Shown here: positions 1 to 6,051 of the stretch, one piece after another
Layout: each line of letters begins with the position of its first letter
Position numbering within the stretch: position 1 is the first letter of the stretch
Assembly (NCBI GenBank): GCA_042091035.1
Contig: JBELIG010000094.1
Span: forward strand, 1 to 11,847
Source: AM-2324 sp042091035
Lineage (GTDB): Bacteria; Bacteroidota; Bacteroidia; Chitinophagales; Saprospiraceae
Direction: 5' to 3'
DNA length: 11,847 nt
Position numbers and translations under genes: made by a program
The notes under the pieces: generated by a model
Told to the model about the DNA's origin: nothing
Seen by the model: the letters and a program-made list of their open reading frames with translations, nothing else
The model's database searches: none

Positions 1-131
1 AAGAAATCCAAAACAATTCCATCTGAAGCAATTTGAATCGAATGCCCTTTTTCGCTCAAATAATTGATAAGCGTGATGCATCTAACTGCGTGGCCGAGCC
101 CCCAGTTTAAAATTGTAAATAGTATATTCAC
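1..131 (-). CDS. Glycosyltransferase family protein (NWGLGHA type), N-terminal part only
   Basis: The reverse strand reads from a GTG at 131-129 and stays open for 43 codons to the window edge. The protein begins MNILFTILNWGLGHAVRC and continues with a helix, then IQIASDGIVLDF. The N-W-G-L-G-H-A-x-R-C motif at residues 9-18 is the glycine-rich first loop of a GT-B (GT28/MurG-like) glycosyltransferase family common in Bacteroidota, whose members usually start M-K-I-L-V-A-P-L-N-W-G-L-G. That alignment is why I accept the GTG start. Family members probably transfer a sugar from a nucleotide-sugar donor in the cytoplasm, but donor and acceptor cannot be told from this fragment. The rest of the gene lies outside the window. 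It diverges from the small lipoprotein gene with only about 40 bp between the two starts. Family is fairly sure; exact substrate unknown. Confidence 0.82.
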   Translation of the reverse strand, partial: MNILFTILNWGLGHAVRCITLINYLSEKGHSIQIASDGIVLDF

Positions 132-171
132 AGCTCTTAATGTTGATATAAATCTAAATATGAATTATAAA

Positions 172-267
172 ATGAGAAAAATAAGAGTTTACGGTATTAA
201 AATAATATTAATTCTTTTGGTCTTGTCTGTTGTAGCTTGTAAAACGACCAATTGCGGATGCCCATAA
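172..267 (+). CDS. Tiny predicted lipoprotein
   Basis: This 31-codon frame begins MRKIRVYG, has a hydrophobic core (residues 9-22, rich in I, L and V) and a lipobox L-S-V-V-A-C with the lipidated cysteine at residue 23, so it looks like a complete type II signal peptide. The predicted mature peptide is only nine residues, CKTTNCGCP, with three cysteines. An in-frame ATG at 160 would add four residues; I prefer 172 because the context is A-rich and the signal peptide length is more usual. The frame is open back to 64, but that would place the hydrophobic segment internally. The stop codon abuts a strong hairpin terminator, which supports a real transcription unit. I recognise no family name. 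The reading could be fortuitous, but lipobox, basic start and terminator together make it plausible. Confidence 0.5.
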   Translation: MRKIRVYGIKIILILLVLSVVACKTTNCGCP

Positions 268-305
268 AAAAATCCCACCTGATATTAGCAGATGGGATTT
301 TTTTT
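266..305. terminator. Bidirectional rho-independent terminator between the mini-lipoprotein and rng
   Basis: An A-tract (266-271) precedes ATCCCA (272-277), which pairs with TGGGAT (293-298). After a C/A mismatch, CTG (279-281) pairs with CAG (289-291) around a 7-nt loop. A run of about eight T follows on the plus strand, and the A-tract supplies the T run on the minus strand. It therefore suits both convergent genes; the stop codons on the two strands lie at its two edges. Confidence 0.9.
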
Positions 306-1854
306 AGTTCAGTTTGATTTCATCTTCGTGATTATCGAAGAATGCATACTGATTGATGTGGAAGTTAGAATCCTCTTCTATCCTTATCCACTTGTAATTT
401 TTGAACAACCATTTATGCTGCATATTCGGCAGGCCTTTTTTCAAAAAGGCAAAAATAAACGGATGGACCTTCAAGGTTAGTTTTGTATTTGGATGTGATT
501 GCCTTATAAATCTGATATCACGTTCTATATCGTCTGTTAATAAGATTGAAGCATTTATTTTACCCGTACCATTACAAGTTGGGCATACTTCTGCAGTGTT
601 GATTTTCACCTCGGGTCTTACCCGTTGGCGTGTAATCTGCATCAGTCCAAATTTGCTTAATGGCAAGATCGTGTGCTGGGCTCTATCCATCGCCATACAC
701 TTGCGCATTTCTTTTAACAGAAGGGCTTTGTGATCTTTGTTTCTCATGTCAATAAAATCGACAATGATGATCCCTCCAATATCTCTTAGCCTAAGTTGAC
801 GCGCAATTTCTTTTGCGGACTCCATGTTGACCTTCAAAGAAGCGTCTTCTTGATTATTAGTTGACATCTTATGTCCGGAGTTCACGTCAACGACATGCAA
901 AGCTTCCGTATGCTCAATAACTAGATATGCACCACTGGACATGGTAGCCGTTTTACCAAAGGAAGACTTGATCTGTTTGGTTACATTATGGCTTTCAAAT
1001 ACAGGTGCTCTTCCTTTGTAATGACTTACAATATTTAGTTTTTCAGGAGCAAAATTATGTAAGTATGCTTTTATATTTAGGAAAAGCTGCGGATCATTAA
1101 CGACAATTTTATTAAAATCATCGTTCAATATATCCCTCAATATACTTGAGGCTTTATCCAGTTCGTCAAGTAGCTTAGTCGGTGGTTTAGCAACCTTAAG
1201 CTTCTTTGAAATTTCTTCCCATTTTGCCTCCATCAGCTTAAGCTCTTCATAGAGATCAGCGACCTTTTTTCCTTCTGCAGCTGTGCGGACTATGATACCA
1301 AAGTTTTTACGTTTGATACTTTCTATTAATTTCTTTAGTCTTTTACGTTCGTCAGAATTTGAGATCTTTTTGGAAATGGCAATAACGTCATTGAATGGCG
1401 TGAGTACCATAAACCTTCCAGGTATAGTTATCTCACAGCTTAGTCTAGGTCCCTTTGTACCGATAGGTTCTTTAAGGATCTGGACTAAAACATTCTGTCT
1501 TTTTTGTAAGACCTGATCAATCTTTCCGTTCTTATGAATCTCAGGAAGTATTTCGAAGTTGTCAAGCAAGTGTGTTTTTTGCCTGCCTTCTAAGGTATCA
1601 GAAGCAAATTTCTGAAGTGTGTTCAATCTTGGGCCAAGATCTGTATAATGCAGAAAAGCGTCTTTACTATGACCAATGTCAACGAAAGCCGCATTTAATC
1701 CTGGCATTAGTCTTTTGACTTTTCCAAGAAATATATCGCCTACAGAGAAGTTTGTGTTTGTTTTCTGATTGTGTAGTTCTACCAATCTAGAATCTTCTAA
1801 AAGGGCTATCTCAACTTCTGTAGGCGTGGAATTAATTATTAGTTCTTTTTCCAC
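304..1854 (-). CDS. rng: Ribonuclease G/E family endoribonuclease
   Basis: The 516-residue protein is a single-strand-specific, 5'-monophosphate-stimulated endoribonuclease acting in rRNA maturation and mRNA decay in the cytoplasm. The N-terminal S1 RNA-binding domain covers about residues 38-125 (VGDIFLGKV, then GLNAAFVDIG). The catalytic domain carries the two metal-binding aspartates, D323 in VVDVNSG and D366 in IIVDFIDM, 43 residues apart as are D303 and D346 in E. coli RNase E. The zinc-link motif CPTCNGTG has C424 and C427. The length and the lack of a long disordered C-terminal scaffold fit RNase G or the short RNase E of Bacteroidota. The start is GTG; an overlapping ATG just upstream is out of frame. 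It ends at the shared terminator and is separated from the upstream gene by another terminator, so it probably has its own promoter in the 1855-2052 leader. Confidence 0.95.
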   Translation of the reverse strand: MEKELIINSTPTEVEIALLEDSRLVELHNQKTNTNFSVGDIFLGKVKRLMPGLNAAFVDIGHSKDAFLHYTDLGPRLNTLQKFASDTLEGRQKTHLLDNFEILPEIHKNGKIDQVLQKRQNVLVQILKEPIGTKGPRLSCEITIPGRFMVLTPFNDVIAISKKISNSDERKRLKKLIESIKRKNFGIIVRTAAEGKKVADLYEELKLMEAKWEEISKKLKVAKPPTKLLDELDKASSILRDILNDDFNKIVVNDPQLFLNIKAYLHNFAPEKLNIVSHYKGRAPVFESHNVTKQIKSSFGKTATMSSGAYLVIEHTEALHVVDVNSGHKMSTNNQEDASLKVNMESAKEIARQLRLRDIGGIIIVDFIDMRNKDHKALLLKEMRKCMAMDRAQHTILPLSKFGLMQITRQRVRPEVKINTAEVCPTCNGTGKINASILLTDDIERDIRFIRQSHPNTKLTLKVHPFIFAFLKKGLPNMQHKWLFKNYKWIRIEEDSNFHINQYAFFDNHEDEIKLN

Positions 1855-1919
1855 ATAATAAGATTTAAACGCTGTAAAATGGAAATCGCGTAGAAGGAGG
1901 AAGGAATTGCGGGAGTCTT

Positions 1920-1995
1920 GAAGTCTGTAAAAATATTGATTGTCTTTATAGAAACAGACTGAAGCGTTTGTTTATATAAAGTATAAAAAGACTTC
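1920..1995 (-). promoter_or_regulatory. Possible structured leader of rng with alternative pairings
   Basis: Upstream of rng, GAAGTCT (1920-1926) is complementary to AGACTTC (1989-1995), while the overlapping AGTCTGT (1922-1928) is complementary to ACAGACT (1954-1960). Both use the same central bases, so the two stems exclude each other in the leftward transcript. RNase E genes are known to control their own mRNA through 5'-leader hairpins; applying that here is inference. No TAnnTTTG promoter element was seen in 1855-2052. The pairings are short and could be chance. Confidence 0.25.
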
Positions 1996-2052
1996 CTGAT
2001 CTCCAATAAGTCGTACTGTGATTTCCTATAGGTAAAGCGCTAAAAGTTAAAC

Positions 2053-2080
2053 ACAAAAACCCGACGAGTCGGGTTTTTGT
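2053..2080. terminator. Rho-independent terminator after the bS22-like gene
   Basis: ACAAAAACCCGA (2053-2064) pairs with TCGGGTTTTTGT (2069-2080) around the tetraloop CGAG. It is perfectly symmetrical with T-rich flanks on both strands. It sits 10 bp past the stop of the leftward bS22-like gene and separates the HU cluster from rng. Confidence 0.9.
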
Positions 2081-2089
2081 TATTTTGAA

Positions 2090-2182
2090 TTATTTCTTCT
2101 TCTTATGACGGTTCTTGCGTAAACGCTTTTTTCTTTTGTGCGTTGCAATCTTATGTCTTTTCCTTTTCTTTCCACAAGGCAT
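2090..2182 (-). CDS. Small basic ribosomal protein, bS22/mS38-like (AURKAIP1/COX24 domain)
   Basis: A 30-codon frame on the reverse strand starts MPCGKKRKRHKIATHKRKKR and ends RLRKNRHKKKK. More than half the residues are lysine, arginine or histidine. The K-K-R-K-R-H-K plus H-K-R-K-K-R-L-R-K pattern matches the Bacteroidota family annotated AURKAIP1/COX24 domain-containing protein. Its relatives, mitochondrial mS38 and mycobacterial bS22, bind small-subunit rRNA near the decoding centre. The length is typical of the family, so this is a full gene, not a fragment. It lies 84 bp after the TPR gene, has a candidate promoter element at 2245-2252, and is closed by a perfect terminator. The cysteine at position 3 stands where I remember serine in relatives; I cannot verify that. 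Assignment rests on sequence pattern and is fairly sure. Confidence 0.88.
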   Translation of the reverse strand: MPCGKKRKRHKIATHKRKKRLRKNRHKKKK

Positions 2183-2244
2183 AACAAAATCTTTTATATT
2201 CTAAATAATTACCCCGAAGGATATGATTCTTTCTTAAATGAATG

Positions 2245-2252
2245 CAAATATA
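2245..2252 (-). promoter_or_regulatory. Candidate -7 promoter element for the bS22-like gene
   Basis: On the minus strand this reads TATATTTG, a full match to the Bacteroidota TAnnTTTG element, and is followed by CA as in strong promoters of the phylum. It lies in the gap between the TPR gene and the bS22-like gene and would give a leader of roughly 55 nt. No good TTTG element is found at the proper spacing upstream, so activity is uncertain. Confidence 0.4.
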
Positions 2253-2266
2253 CAAAATCTCTTGGA

Positions 2267-3049
2267 TTAATTAGTGCATTTTTTTGCAAATTCCTCAGAT
2301 TTAGACGAATTGCCTAATTTTTGATAAGTATCTGCAAGCAAACATACGATTCTTTTGTCCTCAGGATTAATTGTATGGGCACTTTCTAATCGTTCAACTG
2401 CTTTATCGAGCTGATTCGTCATCACAGCAAGTCTTCCAAGCTGATATTTCACGGAAGCATTATCTGGATAATTTTCTGAGAGTTCTCTTAGCATAAGTAT
2501 TCCTCTCATTGGGTTATCCTTTTGTGGTTCCTCAACATAACATAAAGCCAAGTTGATTCGGTGTGACACAGTATTTGGGTCTTCAGAGATTGCATTTTCA
2601 AACGCTGATACAGCATTTACACTACAAAAATCACGGATTTTTTGATCCCTTTGCTTTTGTAGACATAGAACAAATGTTGTTCCTGCCATTTCCCAACTAC
2701 TAGCATCTTCTTGAATACTAGCAATTTCTTTTGCGTAATGACCTGCAATTTCTGGATGTCCAAATTGAAACCAGCTTGCTGAAAGCTTTTCTAAGTTAGA
2801 AATCATGGTCAGCGTATCCTCGCTGGAACTCCTGACCATGGATTCTAACAGAGCAATCTCTCCTTTGTTTGATTCTGACATCTCGTCTTTTGCGTTATTC
2901 AAAAGATTTTGAATGTCAGTAGCTACTAGGGAGCTTTTACGGGTTTGATTTATTCTTTTTTGTGATTGGGATAGATTGTCACAGCCTAAATAAAAAAGTA
3001 TTATTGCTGCTATTGCGACACCTAAGGTTATTACTTGATTTTTGCCCAT
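2267..3049 (-). CDS. Membrane-anchored TPR-repeat protein
   Basis: The 260-residue protein starts MGKNQ, followed by a hydrophobic segment (residues 6-22) ending F-Y-L-G-C-D. This is either a single transmembrane anchor or a poor lipobox with Cys23, since Tyr at -3 is not usual. A charged linker with coiled-coil character follows (about 28-75). The C-terminal half holds tetratricopeptide repeats: around residues 117-158 (ending AFENAISEDPN), 160-196, 199-232 (YQLGRLAVMTNQLDKAVERL, then NPEDK) and 233-257. TPRs are protein-protein docking modules, so an assembly or scaffold role in the envelope is likely, but no function can be given. It begins 31 bp after HU, on the same strand, and is presumably co-transcribed with it. 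I believe similar TPR genes sit beside HU in related genomes, from memory only. Confidence 0.85.
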   Translation of the reverse strand: MGKNQVITLGVAIAAIILFYLGCDNLSQSQKRINQTRKSSLVATDIQNLLNNAKDEMSESNKGEIALLESMVRSSSEDTLTMISNLEKLSASWFQFGHPEIAGHYAKEIASIQEDASSWEMAGTTFVLCLQKQRDQKIRDFCSVNAVSAFENAISEDPNTVSHRINLALCYVEEPQKDNPMRGILMLRELSENYPDNASVKYQLGRLAVMTNQLDKAVERLESAHTINPEDKRIVCLLADTYQKLGNSSKSEEFAKKCTN

Positions 3050-3080
3050 AAAATGATTGAGTTAAACTTTTAGCTTATGA

Positions 3081-3386
3081 TTATGCGCCAACTTCCTCTT
3101 CAACAGGAACATTTTCCTTAACCTGGTCTACAAATGTTTTTGCAGGTTTGAATGAAGGAATATAGTGCGCTGGTATCACTATAGCTTCGTTTTTCTTAAT
3201 GTGACGTCCGATCTTCTGAGCTCTCTTTTTAATTATAAAGCTTCCGAAACCTCGGATATACACATTTTCTCCCTCCGACAGGGAGCTCTTTACTTCTTTG
3301 AAAAAGGCTTCTAGGGTAACTAATACGTCTACCTTTTGTACACCTGTTTTTTCAGAGATTGCGGTAACCAAGTCTGCTTTTCTCAT
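3081..3386 (-). CDS. HU/IHF-family DNA-binding protein
   Basis: The 101-residue nucleoid protein starts MRKADLVTAISEKTGV, as family members do. The dimerisation helices cover about residues 1-40. The signature RGFGSF lies at 45-50, and the DNA-binding beta arms span about 51-80, ending IPAHYIPSFKPAK. At the arm tip the usual G-R-N-P is replaced by G-R-H-I (60-63), so the proline that wedges into DNA in E. coli HU and IHF is missing. This is common in Bacteroidota HU proteins as I know them. An acidic tail (VPVEEEVGA) extends past the standard 90-residue length. HU binds and bends DNA with little sequence preference. It is the first gene of the leftward cluster and has a long AT-rich leader region upstream. 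Confidence 0.93.
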   Translation of the reverse strand: MRKADLVTAISEKTGVQKVDVLVTLEAFFKEVKSSLSEGENVYIRGFGSFIIKKRAQKIGRHIKKNEAIVIPAHYIPSFKPAKTFVDQVKENVPVEEEVGA

Positions 3387-3737
3387 TGGTATTTAATTGA
3401 TTTGTAGATAGTTGTAAATAATGTTTGCTTTTCTAAAAAGCGGATGCAAATTTCGTTTTTTTTTTAACAAAAGAAAAATATTGCAACCAATTTAATTTAA
3501 AAAATGCTGTTTGTCAGATTTGTATGAATCAAAGTACAAAAAAATAATTTCTTAAGTATCTGAAATGTAGTGCTTTGTTAATAAAGTTTCTGTTTCTAGT
3601 GATTTTGTGTTTTTTGATGGACTTACTCTAATCGTTATTGCCTGAGGCCTAGCTTCATTTATAATTTAGTATTTGTATATTTGTCTCTTTCGATCGTCAC
3701 TTTGCTATAAACTGCTTTCAACATTAGATCCAATAAT
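3387..3737. other. Gene-free divergent region between HU and yicC
   Basis: No convincing coding frame was seen on either strand. The HU side is very AT-rich, with an uninterrupted T-tract near 3455-3464 and a small hairpin GCTTTT (3427-3432) / AAAAGC (3436-3441) in the HU leader. The yicC side carries a TAnnTTTG element. Both divergent promoters should lie here. I found no well-spaced TTTG/TAnnTTTG pair for HU. Confidence 0.6.
3676..3683 (+). promoter_or_regulatory. Candidate -7 promoter element for yicC-gmk-apaG
   Basis: TATATTTG matches TAnnTTTG exactly and is overlapped just upstream by a second near match, TAGTATTTG (3667-3675). At 19-bp spacing upstream, only TTC (3654-3656) stands in place of TTG. 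The predicted leader is about 48 nt. The location in the divergent region supports it; the weak upstream element lowers certainty. Confidence 0.45.
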
Positions 3738-4613
3738 ATGATACATTCGATGACCGGTTACGGTCGCTTAAATGAAACCAATGAAAAGTTTGATGTAAAT
3801 ATTGAACTGAAGTCATTGAACAGTAAGTTTCTTGATTTGCGTATGCGGCTACCAAATAACCTCAAGTCAAAAGAACACGCGATTAAGAAATTGATCACAG
3901 ATCGTTGTTTTCGCGGTAAATTTGAATTGACTATTGATATGGTCTATTTGCAAAATGATGAGGATTCAGTTATTAATGATCGTCTTTTTTCTCGGTACAT
4001 AAAAGAGTTGAAAAGGTTGTCTGCAGAGGCAGATTATGAAGGTGGTGATTTGATACAAGCTGTCCTTCGGGTGCCAAATGTATTAAAGGCAGGTAGCAAT
4101 GATCTAGATGAGCAGGAGTGGAATGAAATCAAAAGTTTGATAGCACGCACTGCAGATCAATTGAATAACTTTAGGCAGACTGAGGGCTCGGCTTTAGAGG
4201 ATGACATAAAGGCAAGAATTGAATCTATCCAGGAAGCTTTGCCAAAAGTTGAGATTTTTGAAGCTGAACGAAAAATAAAAGTTATTGCTCGTCTTGAAGG
4301 AGCTTTTGCGGAATACGTCAACAATGAATCAGTTGATAAGAATCGCTTCGAACAGGAGATTTTGTATTATCTGGAGAAGATAGATATTAACGAAGAAAAG
4401 GTTCGTCTTGATCAGCATTGTACCTACTTTTTGGAGATCATGGCGAAAAACGATGTTCAAAAAGGGAGGAAGTTAGGTTTTGTGGCTCAGGAGATTGGGC
4501 GAGAAATTAATACTCTTGGTGCAAAAGCTTATTCTGCTGATATTCAACGATTGGTAGTTAGTATGAAAGATGATTTAGAAAAGATTAAGGAACAAGTTTC
4601 AAATGTTCTGTAA
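3738..4613 (+). CDS. yicC: YicC family endoribonuclease
   Basis: The 291-residue protein opens MIHSMTGYGR, the hallmark start of the family. The YicC N-terminal domain covers about residues 1-155 (NIELKSLNSKFLDLRMRLPN). The DUF1732 C-terminal domain covers about 205-291, with G-R-E-I-N-T-L-G-A-K-A and the closing MKDDLEKIKEQVSN. E. coli YicC is a Mn-dependent endoribonuclease that helps degrade small RNAs such as RyhB; the family adopts a distinctive oligomeric fold. Full length compares well with the usual 287-293 residues. It is first in an operon with gmk (9 bp gap), an arrangement conserved in many bacteria. It acts in the cytoplasm; its targets here are unknown. Confidence 0.95.
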   Translation: MIHSMTGYGRLNETNEKFDVNIELKSLNSKFLDLRMRLPNNLKSKEHAIKKLITDRCFRGKFELTIDMVYLQNDEDSVINDRLFSRYIKELKRLSAEADYEGGDLIQAVLRVPNVLKAGSNDLDEQEWNEIKSLIARTADQLNNFRQTEGSALEDDIKARIESIQEALPKVEIFEAERKIKVIARLEGAFAEYVNNESVDKNRFEQEILYYLEKIDINEEKVRLDQHCTYFLEIMAKNDVQKGRKLGFVAQEIGREINTLGAKAYSADIQRLVVSMKDDLEKIKEQVSNVL

Positions 4614-4622
4614 GTATTAGTG

Positions 4623-5186
4623 ATGGAAAAACTTTTAATATTTGCTGCTCCTTCTGGAGCTGGAAAGACTACACTTGTAAAGCACCTTTTAAACAATAGG
4701 TCTGATCTGGCTTTTTCAGTCTCTGCGACTAGTAGGGAAAAACGATCCAAGGAGACAGATGGACAGGATTATTATTTTATAGGGGTTGATGGTTTTAAGT
4801 CCAAAATTAAAGAGGAGGCTTTTGCAGAATGGGAAGAGGTTTACAATGATCAATTCTATGGTACGCTTAAGTCAGAAATCGAAAGGATTTGGAGCTTAGG
4901 GAAGTGCATTATCTTTGATATCGATGTGATTGGAGCTATGAATTTGAAGAAAATTTATGGAGATAAAGCCTTGACAGTCTTTGTTATGGCACCGTCGAAG
5001 GAGGTCCTTTTCCAAAGATTAAGGGATAGAAATACAGAAAGTGCGTCAAGTTTGCAGAAAAGAATCGAAAAGGCTGACCAGGAATTACAATATTCTCGGG
5101 ATTTTGATGTAGTTTTAATAAACGACGAATTGGACATCGCAAAAAAAGATGCTTTAAGAATAGCATCCTCATTTTTAGATTCGTAA
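4623..5186 (+). CDS. gmk: Guanylate kinase
   Basis: The 187-residue protein phosphorylates GMP to GDP with ATP in purine nucleotide metabolism. The P-loop APSGAGKTT lies at residues 9-17 from the ATG at 4623. The GMP-binding segment follows: SVSATSREKR, then DGQDYYF, EEVYNDQFYGT and FDIDVIGAMN. The lid region (RLRDRNTES, then KRIEKADQEL) and the ending FDVVLINDEL are typical. The frame also has a GTG one codon earlier (4620), but ATG 4623 gives the standard N-terminus MEKLLIFAAPSG. The first P-loop glycine is alanine, as I know it from other Bacteroidota Gmk proteins. It follows yicC by 9 bp and precedes apaG by 10 bp, so it is almost certainly in one operon. In many Bacteroidota nadD follows gmk, but not here. 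Confidence 0.95.
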   Translation: MEKLLIFAAPSGAGKTTLVKHLLNNRSDLAFSVSATSREKRSKETDGQDYYFIGVDGFKSKIKEEAFAEWEEVYNDQFYGTLKSEIERIWSLGKCIIFDIDVIGAMNLKKIYGDKALTVFVMAPSKEVLFQRLRDRNTESASSLQKRIEKADQELQYSRDFDVVLINDELDIAKKDALRIASSFLDS

Positions 5187-5196
5187 ATGTCTTTGT

Positions 5197-5583
5197 ATGA
5201 ATTTGCTTACTACACAAGGTATAACTGTGCGTGTTGATGCTTTCTATCAGTTTGGTGAATCAAGACCTATTGAAGAAAACTATATTTTCGCTTACAGGGT
5301 GAAAATCACAAACAATAGCCCGTTTACAGTTAAATTATTGACTCGTTTTTGGGAAATCAAAAACAGCCTAGGTGATGTTCGCGTTGTTGAAGGTGATGGG
5401 GTTATTGGCCAACAGCCCACTTTGCGTCCTGGAGAAGAACATATTTATGTTTCATGGTCTCCTATCGAAACCCCAATTGGTCGCATGAGAGGTCATTATG
5501 TTATGGAAACTCAAGAAGAATTTAGGCGCTTTAAAGTTAGAATACCTGAATTCCAACTTCTAGCGCCCTTTATCTTAAATTAG
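5197..5583 (+). CDS. apaG: ApaG family protein (Co2+/Mg2+ efflux-associated)
   Basis: The 128-residue protein is essentially one ApaG domain with a fibronectin-III-like beta sandwich. Visible family motifs are ITVRVDAFY (residues 9-17), YIFAYRVKITNNS, VKLLTRFWEI, VEGDGVIGQQP with the conserved glycines, LRPGEEHIYVSW, and the closing IPEFQLLAPFILN. Length matches the usual 125 or so. The biochemical role is unsettled; in enterobacteria it sits beside apaH and has been tied to Co2+ and Mg2+ sensitivity. Some eukaryotic F-box proteins carry the same domain. It is the third gene after yicC-gmk, with a 10-bp gap. Its final bases overlap the end of the convergent ridA-like gene by 4 bp, and no terminator hairpin was seen there. 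Confidence 0.93.
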   Translation: MNLLTTQGITVRVDAFYQFGESRPIEENYIFAYRVKITNNSPFTVKLLTRFWEIKNSLGDVRVVEGDGVIGQQPTLRPGEEHIYVSWSPIETPIGRMRGHYVMETQEEFRRFKVRIPEFQLLAPFILN

Positions 5584-6005
5584 TCTTCAATTACAGCAAT
5601 ACATTTTAGTTCTATACAAATTGGTGTTGGCAAACTGTCGATACCTAAAGTCGTTCTACAGGGTTGATTGTCCTTGAAATACTCTGCATATACCTTATTA
5701 TAGGTTGAAAAGTCGCGCTTCATATCTGTCAGGAAAACGGTGACGTCAACTAGATCGTCCCACTTTGCTCCACATGCTTCTAATACCTTTTGCACGTTTT
5801 GAAAAACAGCATGGCATTGTGCTTCAAAATCAAAACTAGCGTAATTTCCACCTTTAGTTAGTTCAAGCCCTGGAACTCCATTTGTTTCAGGATCTCTTGG
5901 CCCGATGCCGGATAAAAATAAAAGATTTCCAACTTTCCTTGCGTGTGGATACAAACCCACTGGCTTTGGTGCTTTATCTGCATCGAATTTTATGCTATTA
6001 CTCAC
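5580..6005 (-). CDS. RidA family protein (YjgF/YER057c/UK114)
   Basis: The 141-residue protein belongs to the RidA superfamily, small trimers that hydrolyse reactive enamine/imine intermediates or related deamination substrates. Motifs are GLYPHARKVGNLLFLSGIGP (residues 17-36), AQCHAVFQNVQKVLEACGAK, DVTVFLTDM, YAEYF and the catalytic arginine R117 in PCRTTLG. Glu132 in CIELKCIA matches the conserved acidic residue of RidA. The N-terminal YPHARKVGNLLFLSG pattern and the extra length over classic 128-residue RidA recall the 2-aminomuconate deaminase-like subgroup of tryptophan/kynurenine degradation. That is inference, and no other kynurenine-pathway gene is visible. It is convergent with apaG and divergent from the TonB receptor gene. 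Confidence 0.92.
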   Translation of the reverse strand: MSNSIKFDADKAPKPVGLYPHARKVGNLLFLSGIGPRDPETNGVPGLELTKGGNYASFDFEAQCHAVFQNVQKVLEACGAKWDDLVDVTVFLTDMKRDFSTYNKVYAEYFKDNQPCRTTLGIDSLPTPICIELKCIAVIED

Positions 6006-6051
6006 TATATAAAATTTTTATTTTAAAAAATAGGCTTCTCTTTTTAACCAA

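Noticed and set aside
64..171. Upstream extension of the lipoprotein frame to the ATG at 64
   Set aside because: It would run antisense through the well-supported glycosyltransferase N-terminus and bury the signal peptide 36 residues inside the protein.
401..733. 110-codon plus-strand frame opposite rng
   Set aside because: It lies wholly antisense to the conserved RNase catalytic domain and zinc link; no motif or independent signals.
3601..3660. Possible tRNA or small RNA around CCTGAGGCCTAG (3641-3652)
   Set aside because: Only short palindromes are present; no cloverleaf arms, terminator or promoter could be laid out.
4955..5217. Two reverse-strand frames opposite gmk
   Set aside because: Antisense to the guanylate kinase lid and C-terminal region, with no promoter or conserved motif.
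5187..5237. Earlier ATG at 5187 as start of a gene before apaG
   Set aside because: The frame (MSLYEFAYYTRYNCAC) stops after 16 codons and overlaps the apaG start; no sign of coding function.
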